Below, piece after piece: positions 18,257-27,070 of a DNA stretch of 64,000 nucleotides (position 1 is the first letter of the stretch; every line of letters begins with the position of its first letter). A program made the position numbers and the translations under genes. This stretch comes from Sulfurimonas sp. (GTDB taxonomy: Bacteria; Campylobacterota; Campylobacteria; Campylobacterales; Sulfurimonadaceae): the NCBI GenBank assembly GCA_021732045.1, contig JAKFWK010000002.1, positions 372,001-436,000 on the forward strand, in the 5' to 3' direction. A model generated the notes under the pieces. The model was not told the origin of the DNA, made no database searches, and saw only the letters and a program-made list of their open reading frames with translations.

Positions 18257-19972
18257 TTACTTATCCATCCTAGTAATCTGCTGATGTACTAAAACATTCC
18301 CTTCAATTTTATAAACAGTTTCACACCCCTCAATCGTACTCAATCTGTGGGCAATCACTATCAATGTTTTATCATTGCGTATTTTATAGATTTCTTCCAT
18401 AATTTTCGCTTCAGTATCGGTATCAAGGGCACTAGTCGCTTCATCAAGCACTAAAATCTCAGGATCACTGTAGAGAGTGCGCGCTATTGCTATTCGCTGA
18501 CGCTGTCCACCGCTTAGTTTTATTCCACCCTCTCCAACATCGGTATCTATTCCATTATGATTTATTTCTAAAAACTCTAAAATATTCGCCTGCTGAAGAG
18601 CATCCTTAATTTTGTCTTCATCAAAACTCTTTCCAAAAGCTACATTTTGAGCAACCGTGCCATCAAAAAGGTAGATACTCTGAGGAATGTAACCTATCTT
18701 ATGTCGCCATGTTTTAATATTATTTTCGTCTAGTGTTACACCATCCACCACAATCGCACCATTTTTTGGACGATAAAGACCCATAATGAGATCAAGAAGG
18801 GTAGATTTACCGCTTCCACTCTCACCCACAAAAGCTATCTTTTGGCCTTTTTTTATAACTAGACTTATATTTTTCAATATTGACTTGTTCTCTTCATACT
18901 CGAATGAGATACTTCTTAGTTCTATCTGATCGTTAAAATTTATCTCTTCATCTCCTAAATTTTCACTATCATACATGAGGTCATTATGGATAATATCTAA
19001 TGATTTATGATAAAACATAATCTGATTGTAGCTAGTCATAATTCTGCTTACCGATGGCATAAGCCGATAAAGAGCAAGAATAAACATTGATATAATAGAA
19101 AGCATGCCGGAGATATTAGTTTCATACTTATAAACTAAATATGAGATAATAAAAATTATCAGCCCAAATCCAACGGCCTCTAAAAAAAGCCTTGGTACAT
19201 GCGAGAGGGTTTGGTGTGTGATGTTTGACTTAGCATATACAAGGCTAGCATCGGAAAACTCTTTTAAAATCTCAGAATCATTCAAACTAAGCTTTATGAG
19301 TTTAAAATTTCCAAAACTTCGATTTATAATCTCATAAAATCTTTTTTGAATATCCGCTCTTATAGTTCCAGCTTTTTTGATAGTTATTGCAACACTCTTC
19401 ATCATTAATACAGCATTAAAAAATAGTATGATTGTCAACAAAAGCGTAATTTTATAATTAACATAAAGCATCATTAGATAGATAAAAATAACTATAAAAA
19501 TTTCACTCATCATAAACAAAACAGCAGAAATAAGATTTGTCAAATTAGCTGCTTCACTTATAATTGATTTTGTAAGTGTAGAGGAGTTTCTTTTTATAAA
19601 CTCATTATATGGAAGTCCCATATAGTTTTCAAAAAGCCTATAAACTAAAAGATGGTAGCGTCCCTGTGTAAACCTATTTAAAAAATAAAAATAAGCAAGA
19701 TTTATAAAACTTCTAAATATATAAAAAAGTATTAAAATAGAGCCAAATGAGATGACAAATTTTACATCATTTTTAAAATTAAAAAAATCATATATAAATT
19801 TATAATATTGATTTGAGTGAATGATAGTAAAGTCTGTTGCCACTGCAATAAATGGCATGATTACTGATATACCAGCTGTCTCTACAACCGAGATAAATAT
19901 AGAAAAAAACAGTAGACCAAGTAGAAGTTGCTTATCTCTTTTTGTTAATAGACTTCTTAACTTTTTTATCAA
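18257..19972 (-). CDS. ABC transporter/flippase with fused permease and ATPase (PglK-like)
   Basis: 571-residue half-transporter. The N-terminal six-helix membrane domain starts LLGLLFFSIFISVVETAGIS and VIMPFIAVATDF. The C-terminal ATPase has Walker A GESGSGKST, signature KLSGGQRQRIAIART and Walker B ILVLDEATSALD. The start and its place among glycosyltransferases fit PglK-type lipid-linked oligosaccharide flippases. TTG start at 19972 with GGAGG seven bases upstream, directly after the dehydrogenase stop. No Wzx or Wzy gene is seen, so this is the only export candidate in the cluster. Confidence 0.88.
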   Translation of the reverse strand: MIKKLRSLLTKRDKQLLLGLLFFSIFISVVETAGISVIMPFIAVATDFTIIHSNQYYKFIYDFFNFKNDVKFVISFGSILILFYIFRSFINLAYFYFLNRFTQGRYHLLVYRLFENYMGLPYNEFIKRNSSTLTKSIISEAANLTNLISAVLFMMSEIFIVIFIYLMMLYVNYKITLLLTIILFFNAVLMMKSVAITIKKAGTIRADIQKRFYEIINRSFGNFKLIKLSLNDSEILKEFSDASLVYAKSNITHQTLSHVPRLFLEAVGFGLIIFIISYLVYKYETNISGMLSIISMFILALYRLMPSVSRIMTSYNQIMFYHKSLDIIHNDLMYDSENLGDEEINFNDQIELRSISFEYEENKSILKNISLVIKKGQKIAFVGESGSGKSTLLDLIMGLYRPKNGAIVVDGVTLDENNIKTWRHKIGYIPQSIYLFDGTVAQNVAFGKSFDEDKIKDALQQANILEFLEINHNGIDTDVGEGGIKLSGGQRQRIAIARTLYSDPEILVLDEATSALDTDTEAKIMEEIYKIRNDKTLIVIAHRLSTIEGCETVYKIEGNVLVHQQITRMDK

Positions 19973-21226
19973 CTATAGCCCTCCGTCACAATGTTCTAAT
20001 ACAGATTTGATGTCATAAACAACCTGTTTTTTACTATCAAACTTTAATCCTCTATACTCGTCATGAGCGACCGCCAAAACAACTGCGTCATAGTTGCAAA
20101 AATCTACTATACTGTTTTCAACTAGTCTAAATCCATACTCGCGCTCTACCTCTTTAGCATCCGCCCAATAATCACTTGCATCGACTCTGCAACCAAACTC
20201 TTTAAGCTCTTTTATCACATCTATAACTTTTGAATTTCTTATATCTGGGCAATTTTCTTTAAAGGTAACTCCTAAAACCAACACTCTTGAGCCCTCTATT
20301 TTGTGACCTTTTTTTATCATAAGTTTTATCACCTGATTTGCCACATAAATGCTCATACTATCGTTTAACCTTCTTCCAGCCAATATGATTTCTGGGTTGT
20401 AGCCTACCTCTTGGGCTTTATGTGCAAGATAATATGGGTCCACGCCGATACAGTGTCCGCCAACAAGTCCTGGGCGAAATGGCAAAAAATTCCATTTAGT
20501 TCCAGCGGCTTTTAAAACTGCATTTGTGTCGATTCCTAGACGGTTAAAAATCATGCTTAGCTCATTCACAAACGCTATATTTATATCTCGCTGGCTATTT
20601 TCTATAATCTTTGCAGCTTCTGCTACTTTAATAGTTGGTGCAAGGTGCGTTCCTGCCGTGATAACGCTAGCATAAAGCTCATCTACTCTCTTGCCTATCT
20701 CTGGCGTACTTCCTGAAGTAACTTTTAGGATTTTTGTAACCGCATGCTCTTTATCTCCAGGATTAATACGCTCTGGCGAGTAGCCGCAAAAAAAATCTAC
20801 ATTAAATTTCAGTCCGCTAAATTTCTCCAGAACCGGCACACACTCCTCCTCTGTACATCCAGGATAAACAGTTGATTCATATATAACAATATCATCTTTT
20901 TTAAGTACGCTTGCAACACTTTTGCTAGCCATCATAAGTGGAGTTAAATCTGGTTTTTTATGTTTATCTATGGGTGTCGGAACGGTTACGATATAGATGT
21001 TACACTCTCTGATGTCGTCTATATTTGTAGTAAATGCTATACTATTTGCTAGAGCCTCTTTTACTTGTGCTTCATCTAGCTCCAAAGTTCTATCATATCC
21101 ACTGCATAACTCATCCACTCTACTTTGGGCTATATCAAAACCAATTACTTTATACTTACTACTAAAAGCATGAGCCAGAGGAAGTCCAACATAACCCAAG
21201 CCCACAACACAGATTTTGTCTTTCAT
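19973..21226 (-). CDS. UDP-sugar dehydrogenase (TviB/WbpO-like)
   Basis: 417 residues. NAD-dependent two-step oxidation of a UDP-HexNAc to its uronic acid, by similarity to TviB. N-terminal Rossmann motif CVVGLGYVGLPLAHAF; PTPIDKHKKPDLTP; FCGYSPERINPGDKEH; KIIENSQRDINIAFVNELS; and the active-site Cys in GLVGGHCIGVDPYYL. The SPERINPGD and NSQRDINIA text fits the UDP-N-acetylhexosamine dehydrogenases better than UDP-glucose dehydrogenase. ATGA overlap with the RND gene upstream. It would supply the uronic acid that the AsnB-like enzyme could amidate. Confidence 0.88.
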   Translation of the reverse strand: MKDKICVVGLGYVGLPLAHAFSSKYKVIGFDIAQSRVDELCSGYDRTLELDEAQVKEALANSIAFTTNIDDIRECNIYIVTVPTPIDKHKKPDLTPLMMASKSVASVLKKDDIVIYESTVYPGCTEEECVPVLEKFSGLKFNVDFFCGYSPERINPGDKEHAVTKILKVTSGSTPEIGKRVDELYASVITAGTHLAPTIKVAEAAKIIENSQRDINIAFVNELSMIFNRLGIDTNAVLKAAGTKWNFLPFRPGLVGGHCIGVDPYYLAHKAQEVGYNPEIILAGRRLNDSMSIYVANQVIKLMIKKGHKIEGSRVLVLGVTFKENCPDIRNSKVIDVIKELKEFGCRVDASDYWADAKEVEREYGFRLVENSIVDFCNYDAVVLAVAHDEYRGLKFDSKKQVVYDIKSVLEHCDGGL

Positions 21227-24200
21227 ACTATTGCTCTCTCCTCTTTGATTTTATACACAACCGCATAAAGCAGTGGTACAAAAATAAGATTTAGCAGAGT
21301 TGCCCAAGCGATTCCAAACCCGAGCGATACCGCCATTGGCTGAAGTATAATCGCCTGACCAGAGGCAAAAAATATGAGTGTAAAGAGTCCAAGAATAGTG
21401 GTTAAAGATGTCAAAATAACAGGTCTAAGTCTAGTTTGAGCCATCTGCATCAACTCCTCTGTATTTTTTGCATCTCCTATGAAGCTTACAACCAAAAGTC
21501 CATCATTCACAACAACTCCTGCCAAACCAATTATTCCTATCATTCCTGGTATACTCAAGTTAATGCCCATCAAGATATGACCAACTAAAACTCCAACCAA
21601 AACAAGAGGTATAACGCTGATGATTATAAGTGGCTTTTTTATAGAATCAAAAAGCCAAATAAGGGTGATAAAAATTAAAAATATTGCAATTAGTGCTGAT
21701 TGCATCAACTCTCTTTTGTTTTTATTGTTCTCTTTCTCTTCGCCTTTTATCTCTATTTTATAACCATCTTTTTTAAGCTCCTCAAGTATCGAGTTTAGTT
21801 TTTCAATTGCTTCTGATGAAGTTATAATCTTTTTATCAAGAGATGCCATAACGCTTTTTTCTCTAACTCCATTCTCTTTTTTAAGCTCAACAAACCCCTG
21901 AACCATAACAAAATCGCAAATATCTTTAACCAAAACAAACTGATCTGTTGATGGAATCTGAACCTCAACTCTATTTATAGAATCAATTTTTTCATTTATA
22001 TGGCTCTCAATTTTTATACGAACAATCCCACTGCTATTGAACATTTTTCCCTGCTCACCCTTAAGGTAGTAAGACCTAAGCTCCCTAGAGATAAGCTCTT
22101 CATTGAATCCGAGCTGCTGTCCATATTCGTTTACTCTAAGTTTTAGCTCTTTTTCTCCTAAAATTGAATCATCCGAGATATTGTTAACTCCATTTATTGA
22201 GCCTAGCACATTTTCTAATTTTTTTACTCCACCAACCATCTTTTTCTCATCTACGCCACTCAAACTTATCTCAATATCTGAAGAGACTATTCCAGCTCCT
22301 GGAACTCTTACGACAAGCTCTTCATAAACCAAACTTCCATCTTTTTTTATCTCTTTAAATGGTTTTACTATTTTTTCTATATCTGATGCTATGCTTTTTG
22401 CATCTCTTTGTCTCTTTAGAAGATCCTTGTTGTACTCTATTGAGAGATATGGATTTATATACTTATCAAAAAAGTTATCAGGTGCTCTCTCTTTTAAATC
22501 AACAAATATATGAAAAAGATGATTGCCAGCCTCGGCTTCATTTTTTGCATCAAGTCTAAAACCAACAATAGAAGTTATAGAGGATACATCATCTCCTTTT
22601 ATATTTTCTAGTAGTTTTTTCTCCAGTGCTGTAACTATTGCTTCTGTATCTTTTAGCTCATTGTTTATATTTACTTTTCCATAGACATAAACTTGCGTTG
22701 TATCAAACTCGGGGAAGAGTTGGAATTTGGAGTTTTTCAGAAGCATGAATGTTGAAAAGAAAATTGTAGAGACAATCACTATAAGAGATATCCACTTCTT
22801 TTTAAACACAAAATGCAATACCTTGTTGTGCAAAAAACCCATTTTTTTCCATACTTTTTTTGTGAAACTGCCCTCTTTTGAGACCTTTAAAAAATCATGC
22901 GCGTGAAGTGGTAGAAAATAAAATGCTTCAAATAGGGATGAAAGAAGAAGAACAGTTATCATAATGGGGATTATTTTTATAAACATCCCCATTTCACCAC
23001 TCAAAAGAAGCATTGGCAAAAATGCAAAAATCGTCGTCAGCGTAGATGCTACGACCGCTGGAAACATCTCTATCGCGCCCACAATTGTCGCCTCTCTTTT
23101 ATCCATTCCATTTTCTAAGTGTCTATAAATATTCTCAGCAACAACTATTGCTTCATCGACTAGCATCCCAAGGGCGACAAGTGTGCCAAGCAGAGAAAGC
23201 ATATTTAAACTATCATTCATAAGCTCTGTCGCAATAAGCCCTATCATAAGACTAACTGGGATTCCAAGTGCAACAACAACAGCGATTCCACGATTTATGA
23301 GGATTAGCATAGAGAGAAAAACAAGGATAAGACCAAAAACTATATTTGAAAAAACTGTATTTAGGCGATTTTTTATCCAGATTGATGTGTCTGTATATAT
23401 CTCATACTTTAATTCTGGATACTGTTTTGATTTTGCCTTTAAAACTTCTCTTATCTCTTTAACAAGTGCTATAGCGTTTCCGTCTTTGGATTTTGAAACA
23501 TTAAGAGATATATTTCTCATGCCATTATAGTGAGAGAGTTCCGACTCATCACTAAGTCTAAAAGAAACATCCGCAATATCGCCTATCCTAACTCTTGCAT
23601 CTCCCACACCAATCACTGTATCTTCTACACTTTTTTTATCTTTTTCACCATTAAATGTTGATATATAAAGGTGTGAACCTCGCTCTTTTATTGTTCCAAT
23701 TGGAAATATTGAACTAATGTTTTTTAAAGATGCAACCACCAAAGAGGGCTGAAGTCCAAGAGCTAAAACTTTTTGTTCATTTATCCCAAACACAAGCTCA
23801 ACATCAGCGTCACCGCGAATAGTTATCTCATTTAACTCTTTAAACTTGCTAAGCTCACTCTTTAGCTCTTCTGCTTTTTCTAGAAGTTCTTCTTTACTTT
23901 TATCCCCAGCTAGCGCAATTAAAATAAGTGGAAAACTGTTTAATTTTATCTTTGCGACAGGTTCATTCATGTCGGATGGCAAATCTTTTCTTACTTTGGT
24001 TATTGCATGATTTACATCATTTAAAACATTGATATTTTGTGAACCTGGTTTTATCTCTGCCACAATAGAAAAAGAGCCATTTTTGATGGTTGATTTTACT
24101 TTGCTTAACTCATTTATATTTTGAAGATCATCCTCTATAGTTTTTACAACCATCCTATCCAAGATATCAGCAGAAGCACCAGAGTATCCACCCGTAACGA

Positions 24201-24342
24201 TTATTTTGTCCATGCTCATGGGTGGAAATATCTCTTTTGGAACATTTATATATGCAAACACCGAGAGGACAACCACAAAAAGAAGAAGTATATGATTTAG
24301 TAGTGGCTTATCTATTGCAAACTCTAAAAAGCGGCGAAGCAT
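21223..24342 (-). CDS. RND-family efflux pump (AcrB-like), without adaptor or outer-membrane partner
   Basis: 1039-residue inner-membrane proton-driven exporter. N-terminal helix, a first large periplasmic domain (about 35-320), a membrane bundle with GIPVSLMIGLIA and GMLVDEAIVVAENIYRHLENG (the Asp pair of helix 4 reads VDEAI), a second periplasmic domain, and a final bundle with IIGLAGVVVNDGLLVVSFI and RLRPVILTSLTTILGL. It belongs to the AcrB/HAE1 superfamily. No membrane-fusion or TolC gene is adjacent; instead it sits between an FtsL-like gene (9-base gap) and the sugar dehydrogenase (4-base overlap). The substrate is unknown. Confidence 0.9.
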   Translation of the reverse strand: MLRRFLEFAIDKPLLNHILLLFVVVLSVFAYINVPKEIFPPMSMDKIIVTGGYSGASADILDRMVVKTIEDDLQNINELSKVKSTIKNGSFSIVAEIKPGSQNINVLNDVNHAITKVRKDLPSDMNEPVAKIKLNSFPLILIALAGDKSKEELLEKAEELKSELSKFKELNEITIRGDADVELVFGINEQKVLALGLQPSLVVASLKNISSIFPIGTIKERGSHLYISTFNGEKDKKSVEDTVIGVGDARVRIGDIADVSFRLSDESELSHYNGMRNISLNVSKSKDGNAIALVKEIREVLKAKSKQYPELKYEIYTDTSIWIKNRLNTVFSNIVFGLILVFLSMLILINRGIAVVVALGIPVSLMIGLIATELMNDSLNMLSLLGTLVALGMLVDEAIVVAENIYRHLENGMDKREATIVGAIEMFPAVVASTLTTIFAFLPMLLLSGEMGMFIKIIPIMITVLLLSSLFEAFYFLPLHAHDFLKVSKEGSFTKKVWKKMGFLHNKVLHFVFKKKWISLIVIVSTIFFSTFMLLKNSKFQLFPEFDTTQVYVYGKVNINNELKDTEAIVTALEKKLLENIKGDDVSSITSIVGFRLDAKNEAEAGNHLFHIFVDLKERAPDNFFDKYINPYLSIEYNKDLLKRQRDAKSIASDIEKIVKPFKEIKKDGSLVYEELVVRVPGAGIVSSDIEISLSGVDEKKMVGGVKKLENVLGSINGVNNISDDSILGEKELKLRVNEYGQQLGFNEELISRELRSYYLKGEQGKMFNSSGIVRIKIESHINEKIDSINRVEVQIPSTDQFVLVKDICDFVMVQGFVELKKENGVREKSVMASLDKKIITSSEAIEKLNSILEELKKDGYKIEIKGEEKENNKNKRELMQSALIAIFLIFITLIWLFDSIKKPLIIISVIPLVLVGVLVGHILMGINLSIPGMIGIIGLAGVVVNDGLLVVSFIGDAKNTEELMQMAQTRLRPVILTSLTTILGLFTLIFFASGQAIILQPMAVSLGFGIAWATLLNLIFVPLLYAVVYKIKEERAIV

Positions 24343-24351
24343 CTGTTACCT

Positions 24352-24657
24352 TTAAAAAAGTGGGTCTATTATCTGGTTTTTAAACCTAATCGACTCTACT
24401 GAACTACTAATTAGCCTATTTTCCTCTTTAAGTCCGTCGTACTCGCCCTTTAGTTTAGCTACATCTCTGCTTATAAAGTATATCTGTTGCTGTATATATA
24501 TCTTTGGAAACAGCACAACTAGCACAAACAAAATCGAGAACAAAACATACGCTAGAAATTTTTTATCTAGCATCATCTTAGGGTTTATGGCTTCATCAAT
24601 CTCTTCAAGCAAATCTGCTTTATCATTTGCTTCCAACTGCTCTATCTCATCACTCAT
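24352..24657 (-). CDS. FtsL-like small membrane protein
   Basis: 101 residues: acidic cytoplasmic N-terminus (about 1-33), one membrane segment (FLAYVLFSILFVLVVLFPKI, about 34-54) and a periplasmic coiled coil (about 56-92). The topology and position right after rsmH, overlapping it by 4 bases, match FtsL of the division-and-wall cluster. Sequence similarity to FtsL is always weak, so the call rests on topology and synteny. No ftsI follows; an RND pump gene does instead. Confidence 0.62.
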   Translation of the reverse strand: MSDEIEQLEANDKADLLEEIDEAINPKMMLDKKFLAYVLFSILFVLVVLFPKIYIQQQIYFISRDVAKLKGEYDGLKEENRLISSSVESIRFKNQIIDPLF

Positions 24658-25583
24658 TTTTGGCTTTCCATATTAAAAACTCTCATCTTCGCACTTCTAC
24701 TTCTTGGATTTTGCTTTAGTTCATCATCTTGCGCCATTATTGGCTTTTTTGTCAATATTTTACCCAATGAATAATTATTTGCGCACAAACATCTCATCGC
24801 TTCTGGTGGACAGATACAATTTTCCTTCCATTTTGTAAAAGTATTTTTAACAACTCTATCTTCAAGCGAGTGAAAAGAGATAATTGCTATCTTTGCATTT
24901 GAGAATTTTGCCTCTTTTATACTTTCTAGAAGTGACTCCAACTCGCCGAGTTCATTGTTAACCTCTATACGAATTGCCTGCATCAAAAGTGTTGCAGGAT
25001 GGATTCTTTTATCTTTTGGTAGCATCGGCGAAAGTGCACCACTCAACTCTTTTGCGGAACTAAATGGGCGATTAAGAGCTATAAAAGATGCAATTTTTTT
25101 GTAGTTTCTAAGTTCTCCATACTCCCAAATCACTCTCTCTAGCTCTTTTGTAGAATAATCATTTACAACACTCATGGCACTTAGCGGAGCATCTCTGTCC
25201 ATTCTCATATCTAGATTATCACTCTCGTATGAAAAACCTCTATCTTTTTGATCTAATTGAAGAGATGAGACTCCAATATCAGCCAAAACTCCCCTAATAT
25301 TACCAACTCCGCACTCTTTAATAATATCTTTTATGACTGAGGAAAAACGACCTTTTCTTATCTCCGCCCTATCACCGTACTTTTTCAGTCTGTTTGTGGA
25401 GAAATCTATTGCAGTTTGGTCTTGGTCTATGCCAATAAGTTTAATATGTGGATTTGCCTCTAAAATCATAGAGGAGTGCCCGCCATAACCCATAGTACAA
25501 TCAATAATAATTCCACTTTTTACATCACTGAAATTTTCCAAAACTTCACGATACAAAACTGGGATATGGGGAACATCTTGCAT
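24654..25583 (-). CDS. rsmH: 16S rRNA (cytosine(1402)-N(4))-methyltransferase
   Basis: Methylates N4 of C1402 in 16S rRNA. Start MQDVPHIPVLYREVLENF with SAM motif IIDCTMGYGGHS, then GVLADIGVSSLQLDQ, RGFSYESDNLDMRMD, HPATLLMQAIRIEVNNELGEL and IISFHSLEDRVVK, all diagnostic. An earlier in-frame ATG at 25619 would add 12 residues; the ATG at 25581-25583 with an AGG ribosome site matches the family N-terminus and is preferred. First gene of a minus-strand run leading into the FtsL-like gene and the glycan cluster; divergent from the response regulator. Confidence 0.95.
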   Translation of the reverse strand: MQDVPHIPVLYREVLENFSDVKSGIIIDCTMGYGGHSSMILEANPHIKLIGIDQDQTAIDFSTNRLKKYGDRAEIRKGRFSSVIKDIIKECGVGNIRGVLADIGVSSLQLDQKDRGFSYESDNLDMRMDRDAPLSAMSVVNDYSTKELERVIWEYGELRNYKKIASFIALNRPFSSAKELSGALSPMLPKDKRIHPATLLMQAIRIEVNNELGELESLLESIKEAKFSNAKIAIISFHSLEDRVVKNTFTKWKENCICPPEAMRCLCANNYSLGKILTKKPIMAQDDELKQNPRSRSAKMRVFNMESQK

Positions 25584-25705
25584 AAAACCTACTGTATTAT
25601 ATTTGACATCATTATACATTAGAGTTCTTTTATCAGCTATGAAAAAAAGATTATTAGGTTTGTAAAATTTGAATTTTTACAGTATTATAAAAAAAAGGAT
25701 TTCAA

Positions 25706-26719
25706 ATGGGATTTATAAATAATTTTTTTACGGAAATAGTAGCGGTTGTTATAGTAGTGACAATTTATGTAGTCACTAAAAAAAGTAAAAGCAACTCAGA
25801 GATAACTCAAAATGAAACAGCAGAAGAGAGTGATAACAAAACCAACAAAATACAAAGCGTAGTGGCAGAGGAAAAAATAGTTCCTCAAAAAAAGATAGAT
25901 GCACCAAAAATAGCTATAGATAGAAAAAAAAGAGCCTTGTTGCCACACGAAAAAATAACAAAAGATGATTTTTCTATATTTAAAAACATAAGAATTTTAG
26001 TGGCCGAAGATAATGTCATAAACCAAAAAGTGCTAACTGGAATTTTAGGTGGCTCTGGTATGGATATTGTCATAGCAAATGATGGGCAAGAGGCACTGGA
26101 TATGCTAGAAAATGATACTAATTTTGCATTGATTTTAATGGATGCACACATGCCTGTACTAGATGGTTTTCAAGCAACAAGACTCATAAGACAAAACCCA
26201 AAATATGAGCATATTCCAGTCATCGCACTAAGTGGTGATACTGCGGCTGATGACATAAGAAACATGTTAAATGCCGGCATGGAAGCACATCTTGAAAAAC
26301 CAATAAGGATGGACTCGTTGTATGATGTGCTTTTCGTCTACTCTTCTGGCAACGAGTCAAAGCTGGCGCAAGATAGTGATTTGGAGTTTGATAGCGAAAA
26401 GGGATTAGAGATATCTGGAAATGACAAAGATTTCTATATAGAGATACTAGATGAATTTATACTCAAATATTCTGATTCTGCTTCAGAAATTCAAAGACTC
26501 CTAGCAACTGCAAACAGTGCTGGTGCAGATAAACTACTTTTAGATATATCTGGAATAGCAGCAAATATCGGTGCCGATAATCTGTATGGTATCACTATCA
26601 CACTAAAGCAGAGTATAATAAATCCAACCGATTTAGAGTACATCACAAACCTAAAAAATTATCAAAGAGCTTTAATAAAAGTTTGCGACGCCATTAAAGA
26701 GTATAAATTAAATGCTTAA
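25706..26719 (+). CDS. Membrane-anchored response regulator with histidine-less Hpt-like domain
   Basis: 337 residues. One N-terminal membrane helix (about 8-24), a charged linker, then a receiver domain (95-212) with Glu101/Asp102, phospho-acceptor Asp146 (LILMDAHMP), Ser176 and Lys198 (EKP). The C-terminal 100 residues look like a histidine phosphotransfer domain (FYIEILDEFILKY, ISGIAANIGADNL), but the HTLKG motif reads LDISG, so the phospho-His position (about 279) is Leu. There is no DNA-binding or enzymatic output. No kinase lies nearby. The receiver should still be phosphorylated; the Hpt-like part can only serve as a docking or dimer module. AAAGGAT ribosome site before ATG. Confidence 0.85.
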   Translation: MGFINNFFTEIVAVVIVVTIYVVTKKSKSNSEITQNETAEESDNKTNKIQSVVAEEKIVPQKKIDAPKIAIDRKKRALLPHEKITKDDFSIFKNIRILVAEDNVINQKVLTGILGGSGMDIVIANDGQEALDMLENDTNFALILMDAHMPVLDGFQATRLIRQNPKYEHIPVIALSGDTAADDIRNMLNAGMEAHLEKPIRMDSLYDVLFVYSSGNESKLAQDSDLEFDSEKGLEISGNDKDFYIEILDEFILKYSDSASEIQRLLATANSAGADKLLLDISGIAANIGADNLYGITITLKQSIINPTDLEYITNLKNYQRALIKVCDAIKEYKLNA

Positions 26720-26759
26720 CATTAATATAGTTTATTTTTGTGATATTAAAGGAGTGCAA

Positions 26760-27062
26760 CTAGCTTCTATTTAGTGCTTTTTTAACATGCTCATCAGCCA
26801 TTGTGATATTCCACTCTGGCTCCCACACCAAATCAATCTCAACTTCTTTTATGTTTGCCATCTTTAAAACAGCCTCTTTTACCCATTGTTGGATTAGTTG
26901 ATGCATAGGGCACGCTTTTGTTGATAGTGTCATTTTTACATACACTTTACCATCATCATCGCATGAAGCGTCATATATAAGTCCCATCTCTACAAGATTA
27001 AAACCAACTTCTGGGTCGATCACGGTTGAAATAGCTAAAAATAGCTCCTCTTTTGAATACAT
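26760..27062 (-). CDS. DUF59/MIP18-family Fe-S assembly protein (SufT/PaaD-like)
   Basis: 100-residue single-domain protein. Family hallmarks are VIDPEVGFNLVEMGLIYD (DPE and the D-L-G-like turn), KMTLSTKACPMH with the conserved Cys in the T-x3-CP motif, and VDLVWEPEWNITMA near the C-terminus. Such proteins help assemble or deliver Fe-S clusters. It is last in an operon with the NnrS-like membrane protein (8-base gap) and the DUF2249 protein, suggesting work on a metalloprotein of nitrogen-oxide or respiratory metabolism. The specific client is unknown. GGAG ribosome site. Confidence 0.82.
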   Translation of the reverse strand: MYSKEELFLAISTVIDPEVGFNLVEMGLIYDASCDDDGKVYVKMTLSTKACPMHQLIQQWVKEAVLKMANIKEVEIDLVWEPEWNITMADEHVKKALNRS

Positions 27063-27070
27063 CTTAACTC

